The position numbers were made by a program, and so were the translations under genes. Below the pieces are notes generated by a model. That model was not told where the DNA came from and made no database searches. It saw nothing but the letters and a program-made list of their open reading frames with translations. Positions 1 through 8,156 of a DNA stretch of 64,000 nucleotides are shown in pieces; the stretch's first letter is position 1, and each line of letters begins with the position of its first letter. Origin of the DNA: CAYVTM01 sp964454645 (GTDB lineage: Bacteria; Bacteroidota; Bacteroidia; Sphingobacteriales; Sphingobacteriaceae); NCBI GenBank assembly GCA_964454645.1, contig CAYVTM010000001.1, forward strand, positions 124,001-188,000. Reading direction: 5' to 3'.

Positions 1-336
1 AATGCTCCAACCTCTCAACCTTCGGATTCCTGGCTTTTAAAATTAGACAGCTTTGGTTGCCTGGTGCAGGGCTGCCAGCTGGTAGGTTTGGAGAATGTAC
101 CATATAGTAAAGAAGCAATAAAACTGTACCCCAATCCTGCCAAAGAGCAAGTACAGTTGAGCCATTCCCGTAAAATACGGACATACCGCATAGCCGATTA
201 TACAGGTAAGCTTCTTCAGTCAGGGGTTTACCCGGAAGAAGGAATTTCTATCCATGAACTTTCTCCCGGAGTGTACATCGTACAGGTTTTGTTAGAGGAT
301 CGTTCGCAAGCTTTTGGGAGGCTGCTGGTGGAATAA
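1..336 (+). CDS. C-terminal end of a T9SS type A secreted protein (5' truncated by window)
   Basis: The frame is open from base 1 to a TAA at 334-336, so this is the tail of a gene that begins outside the window. The visible part holds the end of a beta-propeller-like repeat (SWLLKLDSFGCLVQGCQ) followed by a T9SS type A sorting domain with the typical YPNPA start and the SPGVYIVQV core. From base 31 it is nearly identical to the end of the complete gene at 647-2131; I see two base differences in about 306 bp. The domain is cleaved or anchored during T9SS export in Bacteroidota. The function of the passenger is unknown. Confidence 0.85.
   Translation, partial: NAPTSQPSDSWLLKLDSFGCLVQGCQLVGLENVPYSKEAIKLYPNPAKEQVQLSHSRKIRTYRIADYTGKLLQSGVYPEEGISIHELSPGVYIVQVLLEDRSQAFGRLLVE
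31..336 (+). repeat. 306-bp direct repeat, copy 1 (copy 2 at 1826-2131)
   Basis: Bases 31-336 match 1826-2131 at a constant offset of 1795 with two differences found by eye (ATCGTA versus ATAGTA in the GVYIVQ region, and GTGGAATAA versus GTAGAATAA at the stop). It covers the last propeller blade and the whole type A sorting domain, so two neighbouring genes share an almost identical export tag. Confidence 0.9.
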
Positions 337-362
337 ATAGTATATATACCAACGTACAATCA

Positions 363-644
363 ATGCAGTTGCAAAACGAAAAATTGCTTTGGGGAAGCAG
401 TGTAGAAGTTTATCCCAACCCTGCGGAGAATATTTTAAATGTACGCTATCGCTTAGCGGAAAACAGCCGGGCAAGTATAAAAATAACCGATGCCATAGGC
501 AGAGTGATGGAGGAACAGAAAATAAGTGCCGAAAGTAATAATGCTGTATTCGCGTTAAGTAAATACAGTCCGGGGGTTTATACCTTATTCCTGAACGTAG
601 AGGGACAGGTTGTAATTGTTAAAAAGATTATAGTGCAAAAATAG
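363..644 (+). pseudogene. Orphan T9SS type A sorting domain, gene remnant
   Basis: A 93-codon frame that is essentially only a sorting domain: YPNPAENILNV near residue 17, then SPGVYTLFLNVEGQ and a basic end. It has no signal peptide and no passenger domain, so it could not reach the T9SS on its own. It lies between two genes that share a different sorting domain and is not close in sequence to them. The simplest reading is the 3' remnant of a gene whose 5' part was lost when the 306-bp segment was copied upstream. Its stop is 2 bp before the next ATG. A functional small protein is possible but unlikely. Confidence 0.6.
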
Positions 645-646
645 CC

Positions 647-2131
647 ATGAGAAGATTCCTAGTCTTTATACTTATTCTTGTGTCAACAAGACTTTATGCA
701 CAAGAGCGCTTCAGTCTGTTGTTAGACCAATACGGTATAAATCAATTGTCATCCGGTATAGAGATTATAGATGGAGGGTATATAGTCCCATCCTTTTCTA
801 CAGATTTTTCTAGTATTGATACTTTAAATTACGTCAAAACTTATGCTTTATGGTACAGAGTATCTCCAGAAGGCAGTATTGTACACCTATATTCCTATAG
901 GAAACCATATCATGCTATTGAAATGTTCGATATAGTACGAATGGATAATTCTCATTTTTTAATTGGAGGTAGAATTACCGATTTGGTAAAATATAAACAG
1001 GATAGTACCGCTACGGATGTGTATATAGTAAAAATAAATGATAATGGTGATACCCTTTGGACAAGAACTCATTCTATTGTGTCGGGTTACGATATATTAA
1101 ACGAAACCATAGGAACTTCTAACGGAAGCTATATTATGGTAGGACGATCGGGAAATAAAATCAAAACAGATAGCGATTTTTTTTTATTAAAAACAGATGC
1201 AGACGGAAATAAGGTTTTTGCCCAAACCTATACTTTTGGTTCAAATACTTGGGATGTATGTTTATCCGTATGTGAAGCCAATGATAAAGGATTTTTTTTA
1301 TTAGGTGCTACGGATGATAATGTGTATTTAGTGAAAACGGATTCTATGGGCAACAAACAGTGGGATAAACGCTATGGCCTGGATGGTAAAGATTGGTTAG
1401 GTTCTTCTGTTATCAAAACCAAAAACAATGAATACCTAATTGCAGGTGGTGTGCGTACCGCATCTTCCACTTCGGGCGATGGTTGGGTAAAAAGAATAGA
1501 TTCTTTAGGCAGTATTATCTGGCAAAAAACCTATGGGGGAGCTGGGTACGATGGCATTAATACGCTACACGAGCTTCCTTCAGGTGATATTATTGCTGTT
1601 GGCAGCAATGCCAGTCATGATAATCCCGACAATAAAAATGAGGGGTGGATTATGAAATTAGATGCCATGGGGAATCTGCTTTGGGAGAGAGTTTATGGAT
1701 TGTATCATATTCCGAATGATTCTCTGACACATTCTGTATTCTACAATTTTAAACCAACTGTTGATGGAGGCTTTGCCATTGTAGGCTCTGCCACCAGAAA
1801 GGGCTCACCTCAGAAGCAGGATGCTTGGCTTTTAAAATTAGACAGCTTTGGTTGCCTGGTGCAGGGCTGCCAGCTGGTAGGTTTGGAGAATGTACCATAT
1901 AGTAAAGAAGCAATAAAACTGTACCCCAATCCTGCCAAAGAGCAAGTACAGTTGAGCCATTCCCGTAAAATACGGACATACCGCATAGCCGATTATACAG
2001 GTAAGCTTCTTCAGTCAGGGGTTTACCCGGAAGAAGGAATTTCTATCCATGAACTTTCTCCCGGAGTGTACATAGTACAGGTTTTGTTAGAGGATCGTTC
2101 GCAAGCTTTTGGGAGGCTGCTGGTAGAATAA
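647..2131 (+). CDS. Secreted beta-propeller-like protein with T9SS type A sorting domain
   Basis: 494 residues. Residues 1-19 form a signal peptide ending LYAQ. The body consists of repeated units of about 50-60 residues with the pattern of a GGY/GGF-xxxG strand, a charged turn, then a lysine-aspartate-xxG-x-x-W strand (for example GGFAIVGSATRKG followed by DAWLLKLDSFG). This pattern is common in large Bacteroidota secreted propellers. The last 80 residues are a type A sorting domain (YPNPAKEQVQL, SPGVYIVQVL). The ATG follows the orphan domain's stop by 2 bp. A perfect palindrome lies just after the stop. The ligand or activity cannot be read from the sequence. Confidence 0.85.
   Translation: MRRFLVFILILVSTRLYAQERFSLLLDQYGINQLSSGIEIIDGGYIVPSFSTDFSSIDTLNYVKTYALWYRVSPEGSIVHLYSYRKPYHAIEMFDIVRMDNSHFLIGGRITDLVKYKQDSTATDVYIVKINDNGDTLWTRTHSIVSGYDILNETIGTSNGSYIMVGRSGNKIKTDSDFFLLKTDADGNKVFAQTYTFGSNTWDVCLSVCEANDKGFFLLGATDDNVYLVKTDSMGNKQWDKRYGLDGKDWLGSSVIKTKNNEYLIAGGVRTASSTSGDGWVKRIDSLGSIIWQKTYGGAGYDGINTLHELPSGDIIAVGSNASHDNPDNKNEGWIMKLDAMGNLLWERVYGLYHIPNDSLTHSVFYNFKPTVDGGFAIVGSATRKGSPQKQDAWLLKLDSFGCLVQGCQLVGLENVPYSKEAIKLYPNPAKEQVQLSHSRKIRTYRIADYTGKLLQSGVYPEEGISIHELSPGVYIVQVLLEDRSQAFGRLLVE
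1826..2131 (+). repeat. 306-bp direct repeat, copy 2
   Basis: Partner of 31-336. It forms the 3' end of the complete secreted-protein gene. Confidence 0.9.
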
Positions 2132-2141
2132 AACTCATCGG

Positions 2142-2181
2142 ATACAAACATGGCATGACTATAGTCATGCCATGTTTGTAT
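2142..2181. terminator. Perfect 40-bp palindrome, probable terminator
   Basis: The arm at 2142-2160 and its exact reverse complement at 2163-2181 surround a central AT, giving a fully self-complementary 40-bp element 11 bp after the stop of the secreted-protein gene. No T-tract follows (GGATCATCC), so a factor-independent terminator is not certain. It could also protect the mRNA 3' end or bind a protein. Confidence 0.6.
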
Positions 2182-2203
2182 GGATCATCCTTACTATGTA
2201 AGC

Positions 2204-2239
2204 AAAAAAATACCCCCAATCTTCGATGCTTTGGGGGTA
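2204..2239 (-). terminator. Intrinsic terminator for the tRNA gene
   Basis: Read on the minus strand, an 8-bp stem (TACCCCCA at 2211-2218 pairing with TGGGGGTA at 2232-2239) is followed by seven T residues (A run at 2204-2210 on plus). It lies directly downstream of the minus-strand tRNA. Confidence 0.8.
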
Positions 2240-2261
2240 AAAATACCCGGTATTTTATATG

Positions 2262-2335
2262 TGGGCCCAGCAGGGCTCGAACCTGCGACCAAAAGATTAT
2301 GAGTCTCCTACTCTAACCAGCTGAGCTATGGGCCC
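2262..2335 (-). tRNA. tRNA with CAU anticodon (Ile2 or elongator Met)
   Basis: The reverse complement folds as a complete cloverleaf of 74 nt: a 7-bp acceptor stem GGGCCCA/TGGGCCC, D arm GCTC/GAGT, a 5-bp anticodon stem with loop CTCATAA (anticodon at 2299-2301), variable loop TGGTC, T arm GCAGG-TTCGAGC-CCTGC, and discriminator A. CCA is not encoded. CAU can be Met or, when lysidine-modified, Ile(AUA). The ACTCATAATC...TTGGTCGC stretch looks like E. coli tRNA-Ile2, so Ile2 is favoured, but this is not decisive. Confidence 0.93.
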
Positions 2336-2406
2336 CCGAATGCATTCGCATTTCAGGCTGCAATTTTACATATTTGCAGCTTTAAAACAAAATTTATTCG
2401 AAATAG

Positions 2407-3051
2407 ATGCACAATACACACAAAGCCGGCATAGACACCATTGTGTTCGATTATGGCGCGGTTATTTTTCAAATTGATCATAGTCTGACGGTGAATGCTT
2501 TCCGCGATCTGGGCATTAGCGGCGACGATGCCTTCTTCGGCCATCTGCAACAAAACCCTTTGTTCGATCAATTCGAAATGGGTTTAATCTCTCCGGATAA
2601 TTTTCGGGATTCGATCCGCAAAATACTTGCAAAAGAGTTGGATGATGAAAGCATTGATGCTGCCTGGAATAAAATGTTGCTCGGGCTTCCCGGGAAAAAC
2701 CTTGAGGTATTGTTGGCATGTAAGCAGCGATACCGCACGTTCTTACTTAGCAATAACAATGAAATTCATTATAACTGGATAGATCAATACCTGCAAAATA
2801 CTTATGGCATTCAGGGTATGATGCGCGATTATTTCGAAAAAGATTATTACTCGCACCTGATGGGAATGCGTAAGCCGAATAAGGATATCTTCGAGTTCAT
2901 TATCCATGAACAGCAAATAAATCCTGCCCATACTTTGTTTATCGATGATAGTCCGCAACATCTCGCAACCGCTGAAATTCTGGGCTTTCAGACCCGTCTC
3001 ATGAAGAAGGAGGATATCCTTTCGGAAGTTATCGCGGGCATTAACGGTTGA
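2407..3051 (+). CDS. HAD-superfamily hydrolase (YihX-like)
   Basis: 214 residues, the usual length for small class I HAD phosphatases. Motif I is VFDYGAVI with nucleophile Asp15; the second Asp of DxD is replaced by Gly17, as in YihX and haloacid dehalogenase-type members. Motif II is TFLLSNNNE (about 110-118), the motif III lysine lies in GMRKPNKDIFE, and motif IV is LFIDDSPQHL. It is probably a cytosolic phosphatase of small sugar or nucleotide phosphates; the substrate cannot be read. It stands alone between the divergent tRNA and the convergent acyl-CoA synthetase. Confidence 0.85.
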   Translation: MHNTHKAGIDTIVFDYGAVIFQIDHSLTVNAFRDLGISGDDAFFGHLQQNPLFDQFEMGLISPDNFRDSIRKILAKELDDESIDAAWNKMLLGLPGKNLEVLLACKQRYRTFLLSNNNEIHYNWIDQYLQNTYGIQGMMRDYFEKDYYSHLMGMRKPNKDIFEFIIHEQQINPAHTLFIDDSPQHLATAEILGFQTRLMKKEDILSEVIAGING

Positions 3052-3113
3052 TGAAACAGGGTAAAATCATGAAGAATAAAGAGAGCTCTTCATGCCACTT
3101 CAACCCTTTAAAA

Positions 3114-5027
3114 CTAATATTCTGCTTCGACCGGACTATGATACATCGCTTCGATTTCTTTTTCATATTTCTTTTCGATGATACGGCGTTTTGTTTTTAA
3201 GGTCGGGGTCATCTCTCCGTCTTCAATGGTAAAGGGATTACGCTTTACGATAAAGTTTCTGATGCGTTCGAATTTTCCGAGCTCGGGTGAAAGTTTCTGA
3301 ATATCCTCTTTTATCCATTGTGTAATTTGTTCGTCATCGATGAATCTCTCTTTTTGCTGAAAATAATCCTCACTTAATTGAAACGTTTCCATCATGTTTT
3401 CTTTAGAAGGAACTACAATGGCTGTAATGTATTCGCGTTTATCACCAATTAAAAATAATTGATCGATACGATTGCTTTGTAAATAAATATTTTCGATCGG
3501 AGTAGGATACACGTTTTTTCCATAGGAATTCACCAGCATATTCTTGATACGATCGGTAATTTTTAAATTTCCTTTGTAAAATTTTCCGATATCGCCGGTA
3601 TGGAACCAGCCTTCATCATCAATCACGGCAGCGGTATCCTCCGGTTTGTTCCAATATCCTTTCATCACATTGGGTCCTTTTAAAATAATTTCGCCTTCTG
3701 CGCATTCAAAATCATCTCTGAAACTATCGTATGTTTGAGCGGTGATTGTTTCCCTGGTATCCGGATTCTGAATGGCAACGGTCATTCCCGGAAGTACGCG
3801 GCCCACCGTACCATATACCTGACGTTCGAATTCTGTAACAGCCATTACGGGAGAGGTTTCTGTAAGCCCGTATCCTTCTAATACTTTTATACCTAAGTTT
3901 CCGAAAAACTCTCCGACATTTTGAGGTAGGGCAGCCCCACCCGAAATCATAAATTTCAAACGCCCTCCGGTCTTTTCTTTGATTTTCGAAAATACTAAAC
4001 GGTCGGCTAACTTGTGTTTTATTGCTAATAAAGTTCCCGGATTTTTACCGGCTTCCAAAAGCTCCCGGCGTATGCGACCGGTTTCAATTGCCCATAAAAA
4101 GATCCTGGACTTGAGTCCTCCCGCTGCCGTTCCGCTTTTCATCGCTTTCTCATATATTTTTTCAAGTAAGCGGGGAACACCGCTCATTACGGTAGGTTTC
4201 ACTTCCATCATGTTTTTTCCCAGTAATTCTAAACTTTGAGCGAAAGCGATTTTACTTCCCTGTGCACAACATACATGATAGGTAGCCGTACGTTCGAACA
4301 CATGCGAAAGGGGCAGGAACGATAAGAAAGTTTCTTCGGGAGTAATGTGTGGGATTTGTTGTAAACATACCTTTACATTACTTACAAAATTTAAATGAGT
4401 AAGCATTACACCCTTAGGGGTTCCGGTTGTTCCCGAAGTATAAATCAAAGAACTCAGATCATCAGGTTTAACAGAGTCGCGTGCTTCGTTGATGCTTGCT
4501 GCATGAGCGGCTAACATTTCTTTTCCGGTAGCCAGCATCTCATTAAATGAAAGTATTTCTGCATGGCCTTTAAAATCGCTTAAATGTTTTCTAAAATCCT
4601 CGAATACCGGAATGATTCGGATTAAGTCCGGACAATTATTAGCGACTTTTACAATTTTTTTCAATAAAAAGGGATTCCCAACCAACAAGGTACGAAGTCC
4701 TGAGTCGTTGATGATGTATTCAATATCGTGTTCGGAAAGTGTGGGGTAGATGGATACATTCACAGCGCCAATTTGTTGTAAGGCCTGATCGTAGAAAATA
4801 TATTCCGGACAGTTATCGATGATGAAACCTATACGATCTCCTTTTTGTATTCCCAGATTCAGGAAATAAGCCGAGATAATATCTGCTTTATCGAGTGTTT
4901 CTTTATAGGTAATAGGTTTATAATCTTCTTCGTCCCGTTCAAGCATAAAAACACGGTTTTCGGGGTGTACATATTTTACCACATTACGAAGTAACTGAGG
5001 GATGGTGGTTTGGTCGGTCAGTTGCAT
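3114..5027 (-). CDS. Long-chain acyl-CoA synthetase (AMP-forming)
   Basis: 637 residues of the ANL adenylate-forming superfamily, matching the length of bacterial long-chain fatty acyl-CoA ligases. The ATP-binding loop is YTSGTTGTPKGVMLTH near residues 190-205, followed by FLPLSHVFER, the adenine motif GYGLTETSP, the GWFHTGDIG motif and the hinge KITDRIKNMLV. The C-terminal lysine lies in the TLKTKRR segment. It activates free fatty acids to acyl-CoA for degradation or lipid synthesis at the inner membrane. It lies 86 bp downstream of iscA, but a strong terminator sits between, so it is probably transcribed separately. Confidence 0.92.
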   Translation of the reverse strand: MQLTDQTTIPQLLRNVVKYVHPENRVFMLERDEEDYKPITYKETLDKADIISAYFLNLGIQKGDRIGFIIDNCPEYIFYDQALQQIGAVNVSIYPTLSEHDIEYIINDSGLRTLLVGNPFLLKKIVKVANNCPDLIRIIPVFEDFRKHLSDFKGHAEILSFNEMLATGKEMLAAHAASINEARDSVKPDDLSSLIYTSGTTGTPKGVMLTHLNFVSNVKVCLQQIPHITPEETFLSFLPLSHVFERTATYHVCCAQGSKIAFAQSLELLGKNMMEVKPTVMSGVPRLLEKIYEKAMKSGTAAGGLKSRIFLWAIETGRIRRELLEAGKNPGTLLAIKHKLADRLVFSKIKEKTGGRLKFMISGGAALPQNVGEFFGNLGIKVLEGYGLTETSPVMAVTEFERQVYGTVGRVLPGMTVAIQNPDTRETITAQTYDSFRDDFECAEGEIILKGPNVMKGYWNKPEDTAAVIDDEGWFHTGDIGKFYKGNLKITDRIKNMLVNSYGKNVYPTPIENIYLQSNRIDQLFLIGDKREYITAIVVPSKENMMETFQLSEDYFQQKERFIDDEQITQWIKEDIQKLSPELGKFERIRNFIVKRNPFTIEDGEMTPTLKTKRRIIEKKYEKEIEAMYHSPVEAEY

Positions 5028-5057
5028 AATTTCTTTTTTGTGTATAGCAATAAAATA

Positions 5058-5089
5058 AAAAAGGTCTTTCCAAAAATATGGAAAGACCT
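5058..5089 (-). terminator. Intrinsic terminator of the isc operon
   Basis: A perfect 10-bp stem (AGGTCTTTCC at 5062-5071 and GGAAAGACCT at 5080-5089) is followed on the minus strand by TTTTTTATTTTA. It lies 24 bp after the iscA stop and before the acyl-CoA synthetase start. Confidence 0.88.
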
Positions 5090-5112
5090 AAGATATAAAT
5101 TTTTTCAGCTAT

Positions 5113-5439
5113 TTAAACAGAAAAACTTTCTCCACAACCGCAGGTGCGTGAAGCATTGGGGTTTATGAAATTAAAACCCTTACCGTTTAATCCGTCCGAA
5201 AAGTCAAGTTCCGTACCGGCTAAATATAAAAAGCTTTTCATATCGAGAACGAGTTTAATATTTTTATCTTCAAACTCCTGGTCTCCTTTTTTCAGCTCAT
5301 TATCAAAGTCGAGCTTATACGATAAACCCGAACAACCACCGCCTTGTACAGATACTCTTAAAAAATAAGAGTCATCTACTTGCGCGGATTGTTTCAGACC
5401 TTCGATTTTTGTTTTTGCTTTATCTGTTATCGTTATCAT
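5113..5439 (-). CDS. iscA: A-type iron-sulfur carrier protein IscA
   Basis: 108 residues of the HesB/IscA family. The three conserved cysteines are Cys36 (GGGCSGLSY) and Cys100/Cys102 (RTCGCGESFSV). A-type carriers accept a cluster from the IscU scaffold and pass it to target apoproteins in the cytosol. It is third in the iscS-iscU-iscA order, 49 bp after iscU on the minus strand, and is followed by a strong terminator. It could also be called ErpA or SufA; operon context favours IscA. Confidence 0.93.
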   Translation of the reverse strand: MITITDKAKTKIEGLKQSAQVDDSYFLRVSVQGGGCSGLSYKLDFDNELKKGDQEFEDKNIKLVLDMKSFLYLAGTELDFSDGLNGKGFNFINPNASRTCGCGESFSV

Positions 5440-5488
5440 TTAATTCTAAAATTCAAACCTGTGATCAGGGTTTTGATTTAACCATAAA

Positions 5489-5902
5489 TTAATGATGTGA
5501 TTTTTCTAATGCAATCGGCTCCAATCCGTTTTTCACACGATAATCGTTGATCGCTGCTTTGATCGCATCTTCTGCTAATACAGAGCAGTGAATTTTTACC
5601 GGAGGTAAAGCCAGTTCTTCTACAATATCCATGTTGTCAATTTCCATTGCCTGGTCGATGGTTTTTCCTTTTAACCATTCAGTCGCCAATGAAGACGATG
5701 CAATTGCAGAACCACATCCAAAGGTTTTGAATTTGGCATCTGTAATTACATTGTTTTGATCCACTTCAATTTGTAAACGCATCACGTCGCCACATTCGGG
5801 TGCACCCACCAATCCTGTACCAACGGTACTTTTAGCTTTGTCGAGTGTCCCTACATTTCGCGGATTGCTGTAATGATCAATTACTTTTTCTGAATATGCC
5901 AT
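5489..5902 (-). CDS. iscU: Iron-sulfur cluster scaffold IscU
   Basis: 137 residues. The cluster-assembly residues fall at the same numbers as in E. coli IscU: Cys37 and Asp39 (APECGDV), Cys63 (FGCGSA), and His105-Cys106. The LPPVK motif bound by the HscA chaperone is present at 99-103, which agrees with the hscA gene at 35.9 kb. IscU receives sulfur from IscS and builds [2Fe-2S] and [4Fe-4S] clusters. It lies 49 bp after iscS in the same operon. Confidence 0.97.
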   Translation of the reverse strand: MAYSEKVIDHYSNPRNVGTLDKAKSTVGTGLVGAPECGDVMRLQIEVDQNNVITDAKFKTFGCGSAIASSSLATEWLKGKTIDQAMEIDNMDIVEELALPPVKIHCSVLAEDAIKAAINDYRVKNGLEPIALEKSHH

Positions 5903-5951
5903 TGTATGTTATTTTTATTCCGTAATAACGGGTTTGTGTTAATTTATAGTA

Positions 5952-7166
5952 TTAATGTTCTGCCCACTCAATGCTGTCAAGGTCGATACCTTCTTTAAAC
6001 ATTTCCCAAAGCGGGCTCATTTCCCTTAATTTATTAACCGCATTTTTTGTGTTTTCGATAGCGTAATCGATTTCTTCTTCGGTAGTAAATCTACCTAAAC
6101 CGAATCGTATCGACGAATGCGCTAAGTCGTCATTCAATCCTAAGCTTTTTAATACGTATGATGGTTCTAAAGATGCAGAAGTACATGCCGATCCGGAAGA
6201 TACCGCTAAATCTTTCATTGCCATCATCAAACCTTCTCCTTCTACATATTTAAAAGAGATATTGGTAATGTGCGGCAAACGATGCTCTTTATTTCCGTTT
6301 ACATAAGATTCTTCTAATTGTGATAAAGCATTTTCCAATTTATCGCGTAAGGCTGATAAACGTTTGGTTTCGCTTTCCATTTCCTGATAGCATAGCTCGC
6401 AGGCTTTTCCCAAACCTACAATACCGGGAACGTTTAAAGTTCCCGAACGCATACCGCGCTCATGTCCGCCACCATCCATTTGTGCAGTAACTTTTACACG
6501 TGGATTCTTACGACGTACATATAAAGCACCCACACCCTTCGGTCCGTAAATTTTATGTGCGCTGAACGACATCAGATCAATGCCGTCTGTTTCTACATTT
6601 ACCGGAATTTTACCTACAGCCTGCGTGGCATCGGTATGGAATAATACACCATGTTTACGTGCCAGTGCAGATATTTCTTTAACAGGTTGTATAACCCCGA
6701 TCTCGTTATTGGCATACATGATAGAAATCAGGATAGTTTTGGGAGTGATGGCTTTTTCCAGTTCCGCTAAGTCAATCAGTCCATCCGATTTTACCGTTAA
6801 ATAGGTAATATCGGCACCTTGTTTTTCTATATGATGGCAGGTATCTAAAACTGCTTTATGTTCGGTAGTTGCGGTAATGATATGATTCCCCTTCTGGGCA
6901 TACATTTCGAATACCCCTTTAATTGCCAGATTATTCGACTCCGTAGCTCCTGAAGTGAAGATAATTTCCTTTTCTGTGCAAGCAATTAATTTTGCTATTT
7001 GCTCACGGGCATAATCCACGGCTTCTTCAGCGACCCAGCCAAAAGGGTGGTTTCTGCTGGCAGCATTCCCGAATTTCTGCGTAAAATATGGTAACATTGC
7101 CTCTAACACACGCGGGTCCATCGGAGTGGTGGCGTTATTATCAAGATATACGGGTAATTGAATCAT
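5952..7166 (-). CDS. iscS: Cysteine desulfurase IscS
   Basis: 404 residues, the same length as E. coli IscS. It is a class V PLP aminotransferase: the PLP lysine is Lys205 in SFSAHKIYGPKG, the stacking histidine is His103 (TTEHKAV), and the catalytic persulfide cysteine is Cys328 in SSGSACTSASLEPS, the long-loop type I form. It removes sulfur from cysteine for IscU and tRNA thiolation. It is the first gene of iscSUA, with a recognisable promoter upstream at 7195-7227. No IscR-like regulator gene is beside it. Confidence 0.97.
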   Translation of the reverse strand: MIQLPVYLDNNATTPMDPRVLEAMLPYFTQKFGNAASRNHPFGWVAEEAVDYAREQIAKLIACTEKEIIFTSGATESNNLAIKGVFEMYAQKGNHIITATTEHKAVLDTCHHIEKQGADITYLTVKSDGLIDLAELEKAITPKTILISIMYANNEIGVIQPVKEISALARKHGVLFHTDATQAVGKIPVNVETDGIDLMSFSAHKIYGPKGVGALYVRRKNPRVKVTAQMDGGGHERGMRSGTLNVPGIVGLGKACELCYQEMESETKRLSALRDKLENALSQLEESYVNGNKEHRLPHITNISFKYVEGEGLMMAMKDLAVSSGSACTSASLEPSYVLKSLGLNDDLAHSSIRFGLGRFTTEEEIDYAIENTKNAVNKLREMSPLWEMFKEGIDLDSIEWAEH

Positions 7167-7194
7167 TTTATTTAGACTTTTTAAAAATTATATA

Positions 7195-7227
7195 CAAAGG
7201 TATTAAAAATATTAATTTTACACCAAA
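7195..7227 (-). promoter_or_regulatory. Bacteroidota-type promoter of iscSUA
   Basis: On the minus strand, a -33 box TTTG (7224-7227) and a -7 box TACCTTTG (7195-7202, consensus TAnnTTTG) are separated by 21 nt and lie 28 nt upstream of the iscS start. Confidence 0.65.
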
Positions 7228-7248
7228 ATTGCCAACATATTATAGCTC

Positions 7249-7653
7249 ATGAAAAAAATAGAACATATTGGAATTGCGGTTAAAAGCATCAAAGAATCAA
7301 CAGCCTTGTTTAGCAAATTGTTTGGTTTGGATGCATATAAAACTGAAAGAGTTGATAGCGAAGGGGTGCTTACCGAATTCTTTCAATTGGGCGATACTAA
7401 AATAGAACTATTGGAAGCTACCCGGTCCGAAAGCCCGATAGCGAAGTTTATCGAGAAAAAGGGAGAGGGTATTCATCATATTGCTTTCGATGTTGCAGAT
7501 ATCAGGGCGGAAATGCAAAGGCTCGAATCGGAGGGATTTATCCTCTTAAATAAAGAGCCTAAACGTGGTGCTGATAATAAATGGGTATGTTTCCTGCACC
7601 CGAAATCGACAAACGGGGTCTTGGTAGAATTATGTCAGGATATGGATAAGTAG
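7249..7653 (+). CDS. mce: Methylmalonyl-CoA epimerase
   Basis: 134 residues of the glyoxalase/VOC fold, made of two beta-alpha-beta-beta-beta repeats. Expected metal ligands are visible: the His of KIEHIGIAV near the N-terminus, the His pair in GEGIHHIAFDV, and the Glu of VLVELCQD at the C-terminus. The GxTKIELLE strand also fits. It interconverts (R)- and (S)-methylmalonyl-CoA in the propionate-succinate pathway. It is divergent from iscS and stands alone. Confidence 0.9.
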   Translation: MKKIEHIGIAVKSIKESTALFSKLFGLDAYKTERVDSEGVLTEFFQLGDTKIELLEATRSESPIAKFIEKKGEGIHHIAFDVADIRAEMQRLESEGFILLNKEPKRGADNKWVCFLHPKSTNGVLVELCQDMDK

Positions 7654-7720
7654 TTGAAATACATATTTTTATGTCTGAATCCCGAATTCATAGAGGTTGT
7701 GCATAAATTTTTTAGAATAA

Positions 7721-7752
7721 TTTGTATTTCCGTATCAGATAGCCTATATTTG
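7721..7752 (+). promoter_or_regulatory. Bacteroidota-type promoter of rpmE2
   Basis: TTTG at 7721-7724, a 20-nt gap, then TATATTTG at 7745-7752, an exact TAnnTTTG match. It lies 26 nt upstream of the rpmE2 ATG. This is the clearest promoter in the window and has the same spacing as the boxes inside the CRISPR repeats. Confidence 0.75.
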
Positions 7753-7777
7753 CAGTCCGAATTTTAAGAATTTTTAC

Positions 7778-8026
7778 ATGAAACCAGAAATCCATCCAAA
7801 GAATTATAGAGCTGTCGTTTTTAAAGATATGTCTTGTGATTATGCTTTTTTAACGAAATCAGCTATTGAGACAAAAGATACAGTCGTTTGGGAAGACGGA
7901 AATGAATATCCCTTGGTAAAACTTGAGATTTCTCATAAATCACATCCGTTCTATACCGGTAAATTGAAATTGGTTGATACCGCAGGTCGTATCGACAAAT
8001 TCAAAACCCGTTACGCTAAGAAATAA
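7778..8026 (+). CDS. rpmE2: 50S ribosomal protein bL31, type B
   Basis: 82 residues starting MKPEIHPKNYRAVVFKDMS, the type B form that lacks the zinc-binding CxxC of type A L31. A single cysteine remains. It ends with the basic KFKTRYAKK tail. Type B L31 replaces the zinc form on the large subunit and is standard in Bacteroidota. It has its own strong promoter and is followed by an intrinsic terminator, so it is probably monocistronic. Confidence 0.96.
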   Translation: MKPEIHPKNYRAVVFKDMSCDYAFLTKSAIETKDTVVWEDGNEYPLVKLEISHKSHPFYTGKLKLVDTAGRIDKFKTRYAKK

Positions 8027-8054
8027 TTTTTCATACATAATCTTATGTTTAGAG

Positions 8055-8081
8055 AAGGTCATGCATTGCATGACCTTTTTT
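8055..8081 (+). terminator. Intrinsic terminator after rpmE2
   Basis: An 11-bp inverted repeat (AAGGTCATGCA at 8055-8065, TGCATGACCTT at 8067-8077) is followed by a T run, 28 bp after the rpmE2 stop. Confidence 0.85.
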
Positions 8082-8156
8082 ATTATTAGTATTCAGCGCT
8101 TTCATGAACTTTCCACAGCGTATTACAAATACGTACTTTTCATTACATTTGTTGGT

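Noticed and set aside
3069..3093. Inverted repeat between the HAD and acyl-CoA synthetase genes
   Set aside because: A 7-bp stem with no T-tract on either strand; too weak to call a terminator.
7974..8156. Upstream extension of the GlmU-like gene
   Set aside because: It overlaps rpmE2 and its terminator; the family start matches the ATG at 8157.
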